DNA from: JAIBJN01 sp963825255
GTDB taxonomy: Bacteria; Actinomycetota; Thermoleophilia; Gaiellales; Gaiellaceae
NCBI GenBank assembly: GCA_963825255.1
Contig: CAWGSF010000009.1
Location: 558,001 to 622,000 of the forward strand
DNA: 64,000 nt
Reading direction: 5' to 3'
The notes beneath the pieces are model-generated. The model made no database searches and was not told the origin of the DNA. It worked only from the letters and a program-made list of their open reading frames with translations. The position numbers and the translations under genes were made by a program. This document shows positions 17,330-26,524 of the stretch, piece after piece (position 1 is the first letter of the stretch; every line of letters starts with the position of its first letter).

Positions 17330-18505
17330 ATGCGAATCCTGATCCTCGGCGGTGACGGCTACCTCGGCTGGCCGACGGCCATGCGGTTCTCCGGCCAGGG
17401 CCACGACGTCGGGGTGGTCGACAACTTCGCCCGTCGCCGCTGGGTCGAGGAGGCCGGCTCCCACTCCCTCACGCCGATCACCTCGCTCGAGGAGCGCCTG
17501 CAGGCCTGGAGCGAGGTCTCCGGGAAGGACATCGAGCCGTACGTCGGCGACATCTCCGAGGGGACGTTCGTGGCGGACGTCGTCCGCGAGTTCGAGCCCG
17601 ACGCCATCGTCCACTACGGCGAGCAGCCGAGCGCGCCGTGGTCGATGAAGAACGTCGACCATGCGGTGGTCACGCAGGCGAACAACGTGCTCGGCTCGCT
17701 CAAGCTCCTCTGGGCGATGCGAGACCACGCGCCCGAGGCGCACCTGATCAAGCTCGGGACGATGGGCGAGTACGGGACGCCCAACATCGACATCGAGGAG
17801 GGCTTCATCGAGATCGAGCACAAGGGGCGCACCGACACGCTGCCGTTTCCGAAGCTCCCGGGCTCGCTCTACCACCTGTCGAAGGTCCACGACAGCCACA
17901 ACATCCACTTCGCCTGCCGCGTCTGGGGGCTGCGCGCGACCGACCTCAACCAGGGCGTCGTCTACGGAATCGAGACTCCGGAGACACGCCTCGACGACCG
18001 CCTGATCACGCGCTTCGACTACGACGAGCTGTTCGGGACGGCGCTCAACCGCTTCGCGGTCCAGGCCGTCATCGGTCACCCCCTCACGGTGTACGGCAAG
18101 GGCGGCCAGACGCGCGGGTTCCTGAACATCGTCGACACGCTCCAGTGCGTCTCGCTGACCGCGGAGAACCCGCCGGCCGCCGGCGAGTACCGGGTCTTCA
18201 ACCAATTCACCGAGGTCTTCAACGTCGCCGACCTGGCCGAGAAGGTCCGCCACGCGGCCGGAGAGCTCGGGATCGAGGTGCAGGTCGATCACGTCCACAA
18301 CCCGCGCCTCGAGCTGGAGGAGCACTACTACAACCCGACGCACACGAAGCTGCTCGAGCTCGGGCTCCAGCCGACGCTGCTCTCTGAGACGCTCATCGAG
18401 TCGATGCTCGAGGTCATCCGCCGCCATCGCGACCGGGTGATCGCGGAGGTCATCGACCCGGTGACGCTCTGGCGGCGCGAGCCCCTGGGAGAGCTCGCGA
18501 CCTGA
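17330..18505 (+). CDS. sqdB: UDP-sulfoquinovose synthase
   Basis: A 391-residue short-chain dehydrogenase that combines UDP-glucose with sulfite to form UDP-sulfoquinovose, the head group donor of plant-type sulfolipid and of some archaeal N-glycans. The match to the SQD1/SqdB family is strong along its length: GGDGYLGWPTA at 7-17, VHYGEQPSAPWSM at 94-106, LGTMGEYGTPNIDIEEG at 142-158 with Thr144, YHLSKVHDSHN at 181-191 (catalytic Tyr181, Lys185), then GQTRGFLNI and NQFTE. A good ribosome site (GGAGGGAG) precedes the ATG. A GT2 gene follows after 4 bases. No typical sulfolipid synthase (SqdX/SQD2) is adjacent, so transfer onto a surface glycan is as likely as onto lipid. Confidence 0.94.
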   Translation: MRILILGGDGYLGWPTAMRFSGQGHDVGVVDNFARRRWVEEAGSHSLTPITSLEERLQAWSEVSGKDIEPYVGDISEGTFVADVVREFEPDAIVHYGEQPSAPWSMKNVDHAVVTQANNVLGSLKLLWAMRDHAPEAHLIKLGTMGEYGTPNIDIEEGFIEIEHKGRTDTLPFPKLPGSLYHLSKVHDSHNIHFACRVWGLRATDLNQGVVYGIETPETRLDDRLITRFDYDELFGTALNRFAVQAVIGHPLTVYGKGGQTRGFLNIVDTLQCVSLTAENPPAAGEYRVFNQFTEVFNVADLAEKVRHAAGELGIEVQVDHVHNPRLELEEHYYNPTHTKLLELGLQPTLLSETLIESMLEVIRRHRDRVIAEVIDPVTLWRREPLGELAT

Positions 18506-18509
18506 GCCG

Positions 18510-19562
18510 ATGGACCTGACGCCCCTTCGCACCGCGGGGCTGATCGCCGCACTCCTCTTCGCCGTCGCCTCGATCTGGGCCTATCGCCGCGGCAGGATCG
18601 GCAACGGCGACCTGCTGCTCCGCTTCTTCGTCTTCGTCCTTCCCCTGCTGCTCGTCTCACTGGAGCCGGGCATCTTCACGTGGTTCCTCGACTCGTTCTC
18701 CTTCAAGAAGGGGGGCGGCGGCCAGATCCTCGGAGCGACGATCGTCGCCGTCGCCGTCCTCTACGCCTTCTCCTACTACCTCGCGTCACGGCAGGAGCGG
18801 ACGCGCCGCGACCTGACACGGCTCATCGAGAACCTCGCGCTGAACGAGTTTCGGGCGACAACGGACGTCGAGGAGTTCACGGGCGGCATCGCGGTCGTCA
18901 TCCCCGCGTACAACGAGGCCGCCCACATCCCGCAGGTCCTCGGCGCGCTGCCGCCGGAGATCTCGGGCCTCCCTCTGCACGCGATCGTCGTCGACGACGG
19001 CTCCACGGACGACACGATGGAGCGCGCCCGCGCGGCGGGGGCGGCCGCGGTGCACCTGCCGCTGAACCGCGGCCAGGGAGCGGCGCTGCGCACCGGATAC
19101 CGGCTCGCCCTGGCCACCGGCGCCAGGATCGTGGTGACGATGGATGCCGACGGGCAGCACCAGCCGTCCGAGCTCCCGCGCCTCGTCGACCCGATCCTCG
19201 CGGACGAGGCCGACGTCGTGAACGGATCGCGCGTCCTCGGCGCCGCGGACCCGTCCCACGCCGCCCGCAAGCTCGGGATCAAGGTGTTCGCCTGGCTCCT
19301 GTCGGTGCTGACGGCCAGTCGCGTGACCGATCCCGCGTGCGGCTACCGGGCGGTCCGCACCGAGGCGCTGCGGGGCCTCGAGTTCCGCCAGGACCAGTTC
19401 CACAACTCCGAGTTCATCGTCGAGGCGTCGAAGCGCAAGCTCAGGATGCGCGAGGTGCCCGTCACGGTCGCCGGCCGCATCTCGGGCGCGTCGAAGAAGC
19501 CGCCGCACTTCCGCTACGGGCTCGGCTTCGCGAACGCGCTGCTGCGGGCCTGGCTCCGCTAG
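18510..19562 (+). CDS. glycosyltransferase family 2 with N-terminal DUF2304-like membrane domain
   Basis: A 350-residue protein. Residues 1-110 hold three hydrophobic segments ending in a charged stretch (QERTRRDLTRLIENLALNEF), the pattern of DUF2304 fused to a GT2. Residues 128-340 are the GT2 domain: VVIPAYNEAAHIPQVL, IVVDDGSTDDTM, and the metal motif MDADGQHQP (Asp-x-Asp). It resembles dolichyl/polyprenyl-phosphate glycosyltransferases. It follows sqdB after 4 bases and shares its transcript, making it the first candidate for using UDP-sulfoquinovose or for building the same precursor. The stop is 4 bases before the convergent sulfatase gene. Confidence 0.88.
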   Translation: MDLTPLRTAGLIAALLFAVASIWAYRRGRIGNGDLLLRFFVFVLPLLLVSLEPGIFTWFLDSFSFKKGGGGQILGATIVAVAVLYAFSYYLASRQERTRRDLTRLIENLALNEFRATTDVEEFTGGIAVVIPAYNEAAHIPQVLGALPPEISGLPLHAIVVDDGSTDDTMERARAAGAAAVHLPLNRGQGAALRTGYRLALATGARIVVTMDADGQHQPSELPRLVDPILADEADVVNGSRVLGAADPSHAARKLGIKVFAWLLSVLTASRVTDPACGYRAVRTEALRGLEFRQDQFHNSEFIVEASKRKLRMREVPVTVAGRISGASKKPPHFRYGLGFANALLRAWLR

Positions 19563-19566
19563 CCGG

Positions 19567-20964
19567 CTACGGGCAGGCGAGGGGCGGCCCGATGCCCTCG
19601 CACGCCCGGTCGGCCGCGAGCTGGGCTTCCAGGGCCGGGAGGTTCGGGTCGTTCGCGCTGTCCGGGTCGGCGAGCAGGTTCACGAGCTGCCACGGGTCAC
19701 GGACGAGGTCGTAGTACTCCCTGAACATCGGGGTCACGCCGTCGTCCTCGTACCACTCCGTGTACTGGTAGGTCGCCGTCCGGACCGACGCCCACGTGGG
19801 GATGTTCACCTCGCGCCAGTACTCGAGGAGGATCCGGTTGCGCCCGGGGGAGCCCAGCAGCGACCGGCCGTCGAGCGGCGGCTTCGTGGGATCGGGCGCG
19901 ATCCCCGCCGCGTCGAGGATGGTCGGCGCGATGTCGACGGTGCCGACGAAGCCGTTGTCGAGGACGCCCTTCGGCACGTGCCCCGGCCAGCGTACGAGGA
20001 GCGGCACCTTGACGGAGGCCGTGTACGGCAGCCGCTTCTGGCCGGCGGTCCCGCCGTCGCCGCCGATCCCGTGGTCGCCCCAGGTGTATCCGTTGTCGGA
20101 CGTGTAGATCACGAGCGTGTTCGACGCCTCGCCGAGCGTTGTGAGCAGGTCGGTGAGGCGGCCGACCATGTCGTCCACCGAGAGCAACTCCCGGAGCTGG
20201 CGGTTCCGGACCTTGCGGCCGCCGTTGAGCCCGTAGCGCCCCGGGTTCAGAAACGGCGGCTTGTCCGAGAGGTCAGTCTCGAGGACGCCCGGGTTGCCGG
20301 CCCACTTCGGGAACTTCCTGTCCGCGTACCTCGGCGTCGGCACCCAGGGCCAGTGAGGCGCGGTGGGCGCGACGTAGAGGAACCAGGGCCTCGAGTCGTC
20401 CTGCTCGAACTGCTTGAGGAACCGGGCGGAGAAGTTCGAGATCTGGTTCGTCGAGTACTGCCCCGTCTGCGTCATCGTGCCGTCGACGTTGAAGAGGAGC
20501 GGGTTCGGATCCTCGATGCAGAGGCAGATCGTCGCCCAGTGGTCGAAGTACGGCGGCGGCGTGCCGATCGGCCACCGGTTCAGGAACTTCCCGGTCAGCG
20601 CGGTCTGATAGCCCGCCTCCCCGAGCAGCCGCGGGAACAGGGTTGTCTGGTCGAGCGGGGCCGGGTCCTGGCTGATGACACCCGTGTTGTGCGCGTAGCG
20701 GCCGGTGAAGATCGTCGCGCGCGACGGGCAGCAGAGGGGCGTGACCGAGAACGCGTTCAGGTAGCGCGTGCCCCCCTTCCCGAGCACGGCCCCCGTCTTC
20801 TTCATGACCCAGAGCGTGTTCATCGCCGGCTGGTCGTCGGTGACGACGACGAGGACGTTCGGCGGGGCGCCCTGAGCCTCCGCGTGGGCGGGAACCACCA
20901 GCGCGGCCAGCGCGAGCGCGGCGCAGAGAACCAGCGACCCCCGAGCAGCGGGCATCCTCGGCAT
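19567..20964 (-). CDS. secreted Cys-type sulfatase, paralogue of the one at 14739
   Basis: A 465-residue sulfatase with a signal peptide (SLVLCAALALAALVVPAHAEA), the metal-binding NVLVVVTDDQP and the signature LCCPSRATIFTG, with Cys78 as the formylglycine precursor. The SDNGYTWGDHG motif and the C-terminal FREYYDLVRDPWQLVN are shared with the first sulfatase, showing a duplication within the locus. The start is taken at ATG 20964, 17 bases after the upstream epimerase stop; ATG 20955 is also possible, and an earlier in-frame start at 21039 would overlap that gene by 58 bases. The enzyme probably acts outside the cell on sulfate esters. Confidence 0.92.
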   Translation of the reverse strand: MPRMPAARGSLVLCAALALAALVVPAHAEAQGAPPNVLVVVTDDQPAMNTLWVMKKTGAVLGKGGTRYLNAFSVTPLCCPSRATIFTGRYAHNTGVISQDPAPLDQTTLFPRLLGEAGYQTALTGKFLNRWPIGTPPPYFDHWATICLCIEDPNPLLFNVDGTMTQTGQYSTNQISNFSARFLKQFEQDDSRPWFLYVAPTAPHWPWVPTPRYADRKFPKWAGNPGVLETDLSDKPPFLNPGRYGLNGGRKVRNRQLRELLSVDDMVGRLTDLLTTLGEASNTLVIYTSDNGYTWGDHGIGGDGGTAGQKRLPYTASVKVPLLVRWPGHVPKGVLDNGFVGTVDIAPTILDAAGIAPDPTKPPLDGRSLLGSPGRNRILLEYWREVNIPTWASVRTATYQYTEWYEDDGVTPMFREYYDLVRDPWQLVNLLADPDSANDPNLPALEAQLAADRACEGIGPPLACP

Positions 20965-20981
20965 CCAGGCTAGCGGCAGGC

Positions 20982-21935
20982 TCAGTCGGCGAGCCCGCCC
21001 GGCGAGCTGGCGGCTCCGACAGTGGAGCTCGAGAACCACTCGTACGTCTGGCGGAGGCCGTCCACGAGCCGAACCTGCGGGCTGTACCCGAGGCGGTCGC
21101 GGGCCTTGTCGATCAGGGAGTAGTTGCGCAGGATCTCCCCCGGCCGCGGCGGCTCGCGCCGCACCTCCGGCTCGGTCCCCGAGATCTCGGCCAGGAGCGC
21201 CAGGAGGTCGTTGACGCTCGTCTCGACCCCGCTCGCGAGCTGGAAGACCTCGCCGCCCGCGCCGTCGGCCTCGCTGGCGCGCACGAGCCCCTGCGCGAGA
21301 TCGGTGACGAAGACGAAGTCACGGGTCTGGGCGCCGTCGCCGTAGACGACGAGCTCCCGGCCCGCGAGCAGGCGGCGAATGAAGAGGGGGATGACGTTCG
21401 ACTTGTGGGCCGAACGCGGCCCGTACGCGTTCGAGAAGCGCACGGCGACCGCCTCGAGGCCGTACGCCCCGTGGAAGGCCGAGCAGTAGGCCTCGCCGGT
21501 CGCCTTGCTCGCGCCGTACGGGGAGAGAGGCGCCGCCGGCTTGTCCTCGCTCGCGGGGTAGGCACCGGCGCCCAGCGGCGCGTTCGACGACGAGAAGACG
21601 AGGCGGCCGGCACCGGCCTGGCGGGCGGCCCAGAGCGCCGAGAGCGTCCCGCGGGCGTTGAGGTCGAAGTCGGCGAAGGGGTCCTCGATGGACGGGACGA
21701 CCCCGGTGCCGGCGGCGAGGTGGAAGACGACGTCGCGCCCGGCCGCCGCCTGCACGAGGGCGTCGACGTCGCGGACGTCGCCCTCGACGAGCTCGGCGCC
21801 GGTGCCCTCGATGAGCTCGGCGCTGCCGGTCGAGAGGTTGTCGTAGACGCGGATGTCATCGCCGCGCTCGGCGAGCAGTCGCACGAGCGCCGAGCCGATG
21901 AAGCCGGCGCCGCCGGTGACGAGGACCCTGCGCAA
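20982..21935 (-). CDS. NAD-dependent nucleotide-sugar epimerase/dehydratase (GalE-like)
   Basis: A 317-residue extended short-chain dehydrogenase. The Rossmann motif GGAGFIG is at 8-14, the catalytic pair is Tyr140/Lys144 (YGASK), and RFSNAYGPRS and DFVFVTDLAQG match sugar-nucleotide epimerases. The usual S-S-x-A-V-Y-G segment reads SSSNAPLG here, so the exact sugar and reaction are uncertain. The start is a TTG, with TACACT 9 bases upstream. It lies 17 bases before the sulfatase gene on the same strand and probably shares its transcript. A UDP-glucose or UDP-GlcNAc 4-epimerase is most likely. Confidence 0.85.
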   Translation of the reverse strand: MRRVLVTGGAGFIGSALVRLLAERGDDIRVYDNLSTGSAELIEGTGAELVEGDVRDVDALVQAAAGRDVVFHLAAGTGVVPSIEDPFADFDLNARGTLSALWAARQAGAGRLVFSSSNAPLGAGAYPASEDKPAAPLSPYGASKATGEAYCSAFHGAYGLEAVAVRFSNAYGPRSAHKSNVIPLFIRRLLAGRELVVYGDGAQTRDFVFVTDLAQGLVRASEADGAGGEVFQLASGVETSVNDLLALLAEISGTEPEVRREPPRPGEILRNYSLIDKARDRLGYSPQVRLVDGLRQTYEWFSSSTVGAASSPGGLAD

Positions 21936-22014
21936 CGGCGGCAGAGTGTAGCGGCCGGGGCGAGGAGGCCTCGCTGCCGGCTCCGCCGGGAGACGCGTGT
22001 GCTAGGCATTCCGG

Positions 22015-23847
22015 GTGACGGACGAGCCGCCTCGGAGGACTCTCGGCGTGCCGTGGAGCTGGGCCGAGGACGCGGCCGTCATCGTCATCGCCGCCGTCTC
22101 CACGCTCGTCGTCGAGTGGACCGTCATCAGCAAGCCGCGTGTCTTCCAGACGGACGCGATGATCCACGAGTTCTGGATGCGGCGGTTCCAGGACCCGGCG
22201 CTCTTCCACGACCCGCTCACGAACGCGCTGCTCGAGACCGGGTACAGCCCGCCGCTCTTCCGGTCGCTCTACTGGCTCGCGAGCTTCGTCCTCGACCCGG
22301 TCCACTTCGGCGAGCTCCTGCCGGTCGTGCTCCAGCCCCTCGCCGTCTGGCTGGTCTTCCGGATCGTCCGGGAGCACGTCGCCTGGCGGCCGGCGGCGTG
22401 GCTCGGCGCCGCCCTCTTCCTCGTTCCGTGGGACATCCACCGCTTCAGCGGCGGTCACCCCCGCGCCTTCGCGCAGCCGATCGTGCTCCTCGCCGTCCTG
22501 CTCCTCCTGCGCAGGCACATCCTGGCTGCGGCCCTCGTTCCGCCTCTCGGCATGCTCGTCTACCCGCCCGCCGGGCTCACGGCGCTCGGCATCGTCCTGC
22601 TCGCCGCGCTGACGAGGCGGCGCTCGCCGCTCCTCGATCGCCGGCGGGCGGCGCTGGCCGGCCTCAGCGTGGTCGGGGTCGGGGCGGCGGCGCTCCTGGC
22701 GCGGCTGACGACGGGCTACGCGGAGGTGATCACCGCGTCCGAGGCGCACCGCTTCCCGGAGTTCGGCGAGCACGGCCAGATGCACTTCTTCGTGTCGTCC
22801 ACGATCGAGTACCTGAGCCAGAACTACAGCGGGTTCTTCCTCCAGGACTCGGGCTCGATCCTCGCCGTCTCGGCGCTGCTCCTGCTCCTCGTCCGCCCGC
22901 GGAACGCGAAGCTCCTCCGCTGGGAGGTCTGGTGCGTGGCGCTCGCGGCCCTCGTGCTCTTCGCGGTCGCCCACGCCGTCCTCTTCCGCCTCTACCTCCC
23001 GCACCGCTACACGTACCCGCTTCTGCCCTTCTTCTGCATCGTCGTCGCGGTGTGCGCCCGCCCGACCTTCGAGGCGCTCGGCCGGTGGGCGCGGGCCTCG
23101 CTCCTGGCGACGCCCCTCCTCCCGGTCGTGGTCGCGCTGCTCGCCCTCACCGTTTTCCCGCTCGGGCCGAGGATGTCGCTCGCGGACGTCGGCTCCTGGC
23201 TCAAGGACGCGGCGCCGGCGCTGGCCGCCGGCCTGGCGGTCGGCCTCCTGCTGGCGGCGGTCCTCCGCCCGCGAGGCCCGGCCGCGCCCTCGCGCGGGAC
23301 GGTCGTCGCGCTCGCCGCGGCCGCGACGCTCGTCAGCGGGTGCGTTCTCGTCGGCGCCGTGGCGTTCGCGGGTGGCGGGCACAGCCCCGGCGCAGCCGCC
23401 TGCACGGACGGCCGGCTCTACCGCTTCCTCGCGAGCGTCCCGAAGGACGCGATCGTCGCCGCCGACCCCTTCGAGTCGAACTGCATCCCGATCGCGGCGC
23501 GCCGACCGGTGGTGATCTCGCGGAAGCTCTACCAGCCGTGGGCGCTCGACTACTTCGAGCAGATCCGCGGGCGGATGTTCCGGACGGTGGACGCCTTCTA
23601 CGGCCCCTCGCGGGACGACGTGAACGAGCTCGCGACGCGCTACGGCGCCGACTACCTGCTCGTCCGCCGCCGCGGCCGGGAGCCGACGTGGTTCCAGATG
23701 GCGCCCTTCACCGCCCGGGTCGAGCGGCTCCGGCGAACGGTGGCGGACCCCGCGATCGAGAACCTGCCGCAGCGCTGCGTCGTCTGGCAGAACTCGAAGC
23801 TCGAGCTCTACGACCTCGCCTGCGTCGAGTCCGAGACCGCGAGCTGA
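22015..23847 (+). CDS. polytopic membrane protein, GT-C-like (unknown function)
   Basis: A 610-residue protein with about 11 hydrophobic helices between residues 20 and 460 and a soluble C-terminal part. An external loop after the first helix (QTDAMIHEFWMRRFQDPALF) and PPLFRSLYWLASF suggest a lipid-linked-sugar GT-C architecture, as in the paralogues at 5923 and 7920, though the sequence is clearly different. The C-terminal region contains VPKDAIVAADPFESNCIP. The GTG start at 22015 lies 6 bases after TAGGCA. The last 40 bases overlap the convergent sulfotransferase gene. No specific family was recognised. Confidence 0.72.
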   Translation: MTDEPPRRTLGVPWSWAEDAAVIVIAAVSTLVVEWTVISKPRVFQTDAMIHEFWMRRFQDPALFHDPLTNALLETGYSPPLFRSLYWLASFVLDPVHFGELLPVVLQPLAVWLVFRIVREHVAWRPAAWLGAALFLVPWDIHRFSGGHPRAFAQPIVLLAVLLLLRRHILAAALVPPLGMLVYPPAGLTALGIVLLAALTRRRSPLLDRRRAALAGLSVVGVGAAALLARLTTGYAEVITASEAHRFPEFGEHGQMHFFVSSTIEYLSQNYSGFFLQDSGSILAVSALLLLLVRPRNAKLLRWEVWCVALAALVLFAVAHAVLFRLYLPHRYTYPLLPFFCIVVAVCARPTFEALGRWARASLLATPLLPVVVALLALTVFPLGPRMSLADVGSWLKDAAPALAAGLAVGLLLAAVLRPRGPAAPSRGTVVALAAAATLVSGCVLVGAVAFAGGGHSPGAAACTDGRLYRFLASVPKDAIVAADPFESNCIPIAARRPVVISRKLYQPWALDYFEQIRGRMFRTVDAFYGPSRDDVNELATRYGADYLLVRRRGREPTWFQMAPFTARVERLRRTVADPAIENLPQRCVVWQNSKLELYDLACVESETAS

Positions 23848-24792
23848 GCGGGGCGGAGGATCGCCCCGGGCGGCGTCCCCGGCGCGCCGATGCCGGACTC
23901 CCAGGTGAACTCCGGCCCCAGCAGCCGGGCGAGCCGCTCGTTCGGCTCGGCGAACCGCTCCTCCAGGCGCGCGCGGAGCTCCGGCTCGATGGGCGCGTAC
24001 GAGGCGACGTTCCTCGCCTCGTAATCGCCGGGGCTCCACTCACGGACGCCGATGAAGTCGAACACCTCGGCGTAGATCTCGTCCGGCCGGGCGAGGAGGT
24101 CCTCGGAGCGCGAGGACGAGGAGCTGCTCCCGGGGGAAGTGCTCGAACCAGCGCTCGAGCTGCTCCGCGTAGAGGCCGCGGCCGACGTAGGCCCGGTGGC
24201 GGTGCTCGTGATGCCGGCGGTTTCCCTGCTTCCGGGCCGAGGGCATGTCCCTGAGGAGCTCCTCGCCCGCCCCGCGGACGCGCCGCTCCTCGGCGTCGAT
24301 CGCCTCCGCGAAGGACAGCTTCTCGCGGCCGGTCAGGCGCATGAGCTGGTAGTGGGAGTAGGCGCGCTCGACGGGGTTGCGAAGCAGCGCGATGAGGCGG
24401 ACGTCGGGAAGCGTCTCCTTGACCCGCTCGGGCACCGCGGGATGGAACAGGTAGTACGGCGTCGCCTCGCCGCAGGCGAGCTCGCGCCCGAGGCGGCGCA
24501 ACGTCCGCCGCCTGACCTCGAGCGGGAAGAACGCGCGGTACCAGTCCGTGCCGCGCCAGAAGTTCTCGTCGAAGAAGTGCAGCTCCTTCCACCACGCGAC
24601 GGACGTGTCGGCGCTCCGCGGCCCGATGACCTCCGGGTGGCGGCGAATGTTTGTGAAGAGCGACGTCGTGGCCGCGCGCTGGGCGCCGATGATGAGGAAC
24701 GACGGAAGGAGGCGCGACCGCCGGGTCGCGTAGCGCACCCGGCGCCGGAACGGCCGGGTGGGAGCCTTCACCTGGTCGAGCGTGACGGGCAT
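23808..24792 (-). CDS. heparan-sulfate-type sulfotransferase, frameshifted
   Basis: About 327 residues after repair of one shift near 24108. The PAPS loop FLIIGAQRAATTSLF is at 32-46, HFFD follows at 72-75, EATPYYLFHP at 109-118, and the 3'-phosphate motif LLRNPVERAYSHY at 136-148. These are hallmarks of the carbohydrate sulfotransferases related to heparan N- and 3-O-sulfotransferases. After EQLLVL the frame changes and continues as RSEDLLARPDEIYAEVFDFI to the stop at 23808; one extra G explains it. A perfect-looking -10 (TATGAT on the minus strand) stands 6 bases before the ATG, indicating a leaderless transcript. The acceptor is most likely a hexosamine- or uronate-containing glycan, but that is inference. 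Confidence 0.88.
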
Positions 24793-24804
24793 CCGCCGAT
24801 CATA
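24793..24804 (-). promoter_or_regulatory. -10-like element for a leaderless transcript (heparan-type sulfotransferase)
   Basis: On the minus strand TATGAT is followed by CGGCGG and the ATG, leaving no room for a ribosome site. The same TATGATCGGC block precedes the PglD-like gene at 31792. Confidence 0.55.
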
Positions 24805-24842
24805 GTCGGGCCCTCCGGCGGCTCGCGCCGCCGCGGCCCCGG

Positions 24843-25667
24843 TCAGACGTCCTCGTCCGCGACCTCGCTCTCGCGGACGTCGAGGAACTCCTTGTACGCG
24901 TCGATGACCGCGTCGGGCTCCCCGCGCATGGCGATCCGGCCCTCGTGCATCCACAGGATCTCGTTGCTCAGGTGGACGATGCTCTTGAGCGCGTGGGTGA
25001 CGATGAGGATCGTCCGCGCCTCCGCGCAGAGCTCGCGCATCTTGTCGAACGACTTCTGCTTGAAGCGGGCGTCGCCGACGGAGAGCGCCTCGTCGATGAG
25101 GAGGATGTCCGGCCGCATGCACACGGCCACCGCGAACGCGAGCCGCCCGTACATGCCGGAGGAATAGGTGCGCATGGGCAGGTCCATGAAGTCGCCGAGC
25201 TCGGCGAAGTCGGCGATCTCGTCGTACTTCTCCTCCACCTCGGCCCGGGTCAGGCCGGCGGCGAGGCCGCCGAGCACGACGTTGTCCCGACCGGTCAGGT
25301 CGCCCTTGAAGCCGACGCCGAGCGCGAGCAGCGTGCTGACCCGGCCGTGGACCTCGACCCGGCCGCGGGTGGGCGGGAGGATGCCGGCGATCGTGCGCAT
25401 GAGCGTCGACTTCCCCGCGCCGTTGACCCCGATGATGCCGAGGACGGTGCCGTGCGGGACCTCGAACGAGACGTCTCGAACGGCCTCGATCCTGCGGACG
25501 GTCCGCTCCCGGCGGCCGAGGCGCACGAGCGTCTTCTTGAAGGTGGGCCTCTTCTCGACCGTCGTCCGGTAGGTCAGGACGAGGTCATCGACCTTCACGG
25601 CCCAGTCGGGCGACGTCGTCGGCCGTTCGGCGACCGCCGACGTCGGCTGTCTAGAGGCGGACAGCAA
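24843..25667 (-). CDS. polysaccharide/teichoic acid-type ABC exporter, ATPase subunit (Wzt/TagH-like)
   Basis: A 274-residue ATPase. Walker A GVNGAGKST, a modified signature TYSSGMYGRLAFAVAV and Walker B ILLIDEALSVGD with the subfamily's DARFKQKSFDKM are present; these are typical of ATPases for lipid-linked glycan export. The first 40 residues (around TYRTTVEKRPTFKKTL) are an N-terminal extension common in TagH/KpsT-like proteins, and no C-terminal glycan-binding domain is present. It overlaps the end of the permease gene by 17 bases, so the two subunits are coupled. It probably moves an undecaprenyl-linked glycan across the inner membrane. Confidence 0.92.
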   Translation of the reverse strand: MLSASRQPTSAVAERPTTSPDWAVKVDDLVLTYRTTVEKRPTFKKTLVRLGRRERTVRRIEAVRDVSFEVPHGTVLGIIGVNGAGKSTLMRTIAGILPPTRGRVEVHGRVSTLLALGVGFKGDLTGRDNVVLGGLAAGLTRAEVEEKYDEIADFAELGDFMDLPMRTYSSGMYGRLAFAVAVCMRPDILLIDEALSVGDARFKQKSFDKMRELCAEARTILIVTHALKSIVHLSNEILWMHEGRIAMRGEPDAVIDAYKEFLDVRESEVADEDV

Positions 25668-26517
25668 ACTCCCGCTCCCTCGAGATGAAGAACAGCGAGC
25701 CGATGACGAACAGCCCGACGGCCCACCCGAGGCCCCAGAGCATGAGCATCGGACGCGGCTCGCGCCCCAGGTTGACCGCGTCGCTCAGCGAGGTGAGCAG
25801 CGGATAGAGCGGGTTCGCCGCGAGGATCGGCTTGAACTTCGGGGGCACCTGGTACGCGAAGTAGAGGACCGGGGAGGCGTAGAGCCAGATGCGCATCGCG
25901 TACGGCAGGAAGTTCGTGAGGTCGCGGAAGTAGACCTGCACGGCCGCCACGAGCATCGCGATCCCGGCGGCGAGGAGGATGAGCATCGCGATGATCGGGA
26001 TCGCCCAGAGGATCTGCGGCGTGACGGGCAGCCCCGCCATCGCGTGGATGATGGCGTACACGGCGAGCGTCGGCAGGAAGAGCATGAACGAGGTGAGGAC
26101 GGACGAGAGCGGCAGGAGCGTGCGTGGGAACGCCGAGTTCAGGATCAGCCGCCCGCCGCCCACGACAGACCGGGCGCCCTGGCTGACGGACGAGCTCACG
26201 AGACGGAAGGCGAACAGGGCGAGGAGGAGGTGCGCCAGGAAGTCGATACCACGGTTGCCGCGTCCGATGATCTCGACGAGCATGAAGTAGACGAGCCCGA
26301 GCAGCAGCGGGTTGAGAATGAGCCACAGCTGGCCGAGCGCGGTGTTGAAGTGCTGGCTCCGCAGGTTCGTGCGCGCGAGCTCGAAGGCGAACTCGCGTCG
26401 CCGCCAGAGCTCGCCGATGTAGCCGCGGAGCGGCGGGAGGCCGGCCCTGTGCGGCTCGTAGACCTGGACGTCGGCCGTGAAGCCGGTCTGCGGCCTTTTC
26501 TCGGCGAGCGTGCTCAT
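25651..26517 (-). CDS. polysaccharide ABC exporter permease (Wzm/TagG-like)
   Basis: A 288-residue ABC-2-type permease with an N-terminal amphipathic region (ELWRRREFAFELARTNLRSQ) and six hydrophobic helices. FNTALGQLWLILNPLLLGLVY and the final LFFISREREFAVRL are characteristic of O-antigen and teichoic acid exporters. It is the membrane partner of the ATPase that follows. The start codon lies 7 bases after TAATCT on the minus strand, and a perfect 14-bp-arm palindrome sits just upstream of that hexamer, so expression may be controlled there. Confidence 0.92.
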   Translation of the reverse strand: MSTLAEKRPQTGFTADVQVYEPHRAGLPPLRGYIGELWRRREFAFELARTNLRSQHFNTALGQLWLILNPLLLGLVYFMLVEIIGRGNRGIDFLAHLLLALFAFRLVSSSVSQGARSVVGGGRLILNSAFPRTLLPLSSVLTSFMLFLPTLAVYAIIHAMAGLPVTPQILWAIPIIAMLILLAAGIAMLVAAVQVYFRDLTNFLPYAMRIWLYASPVLYFAYQVPPKFKPILAANPLYPLLTSLSDAVNLGREPRPMLMLWGLGWAVGLFVIGSLFFISREREFAVRL

Positions 26518-26524
26518 CGAATGG

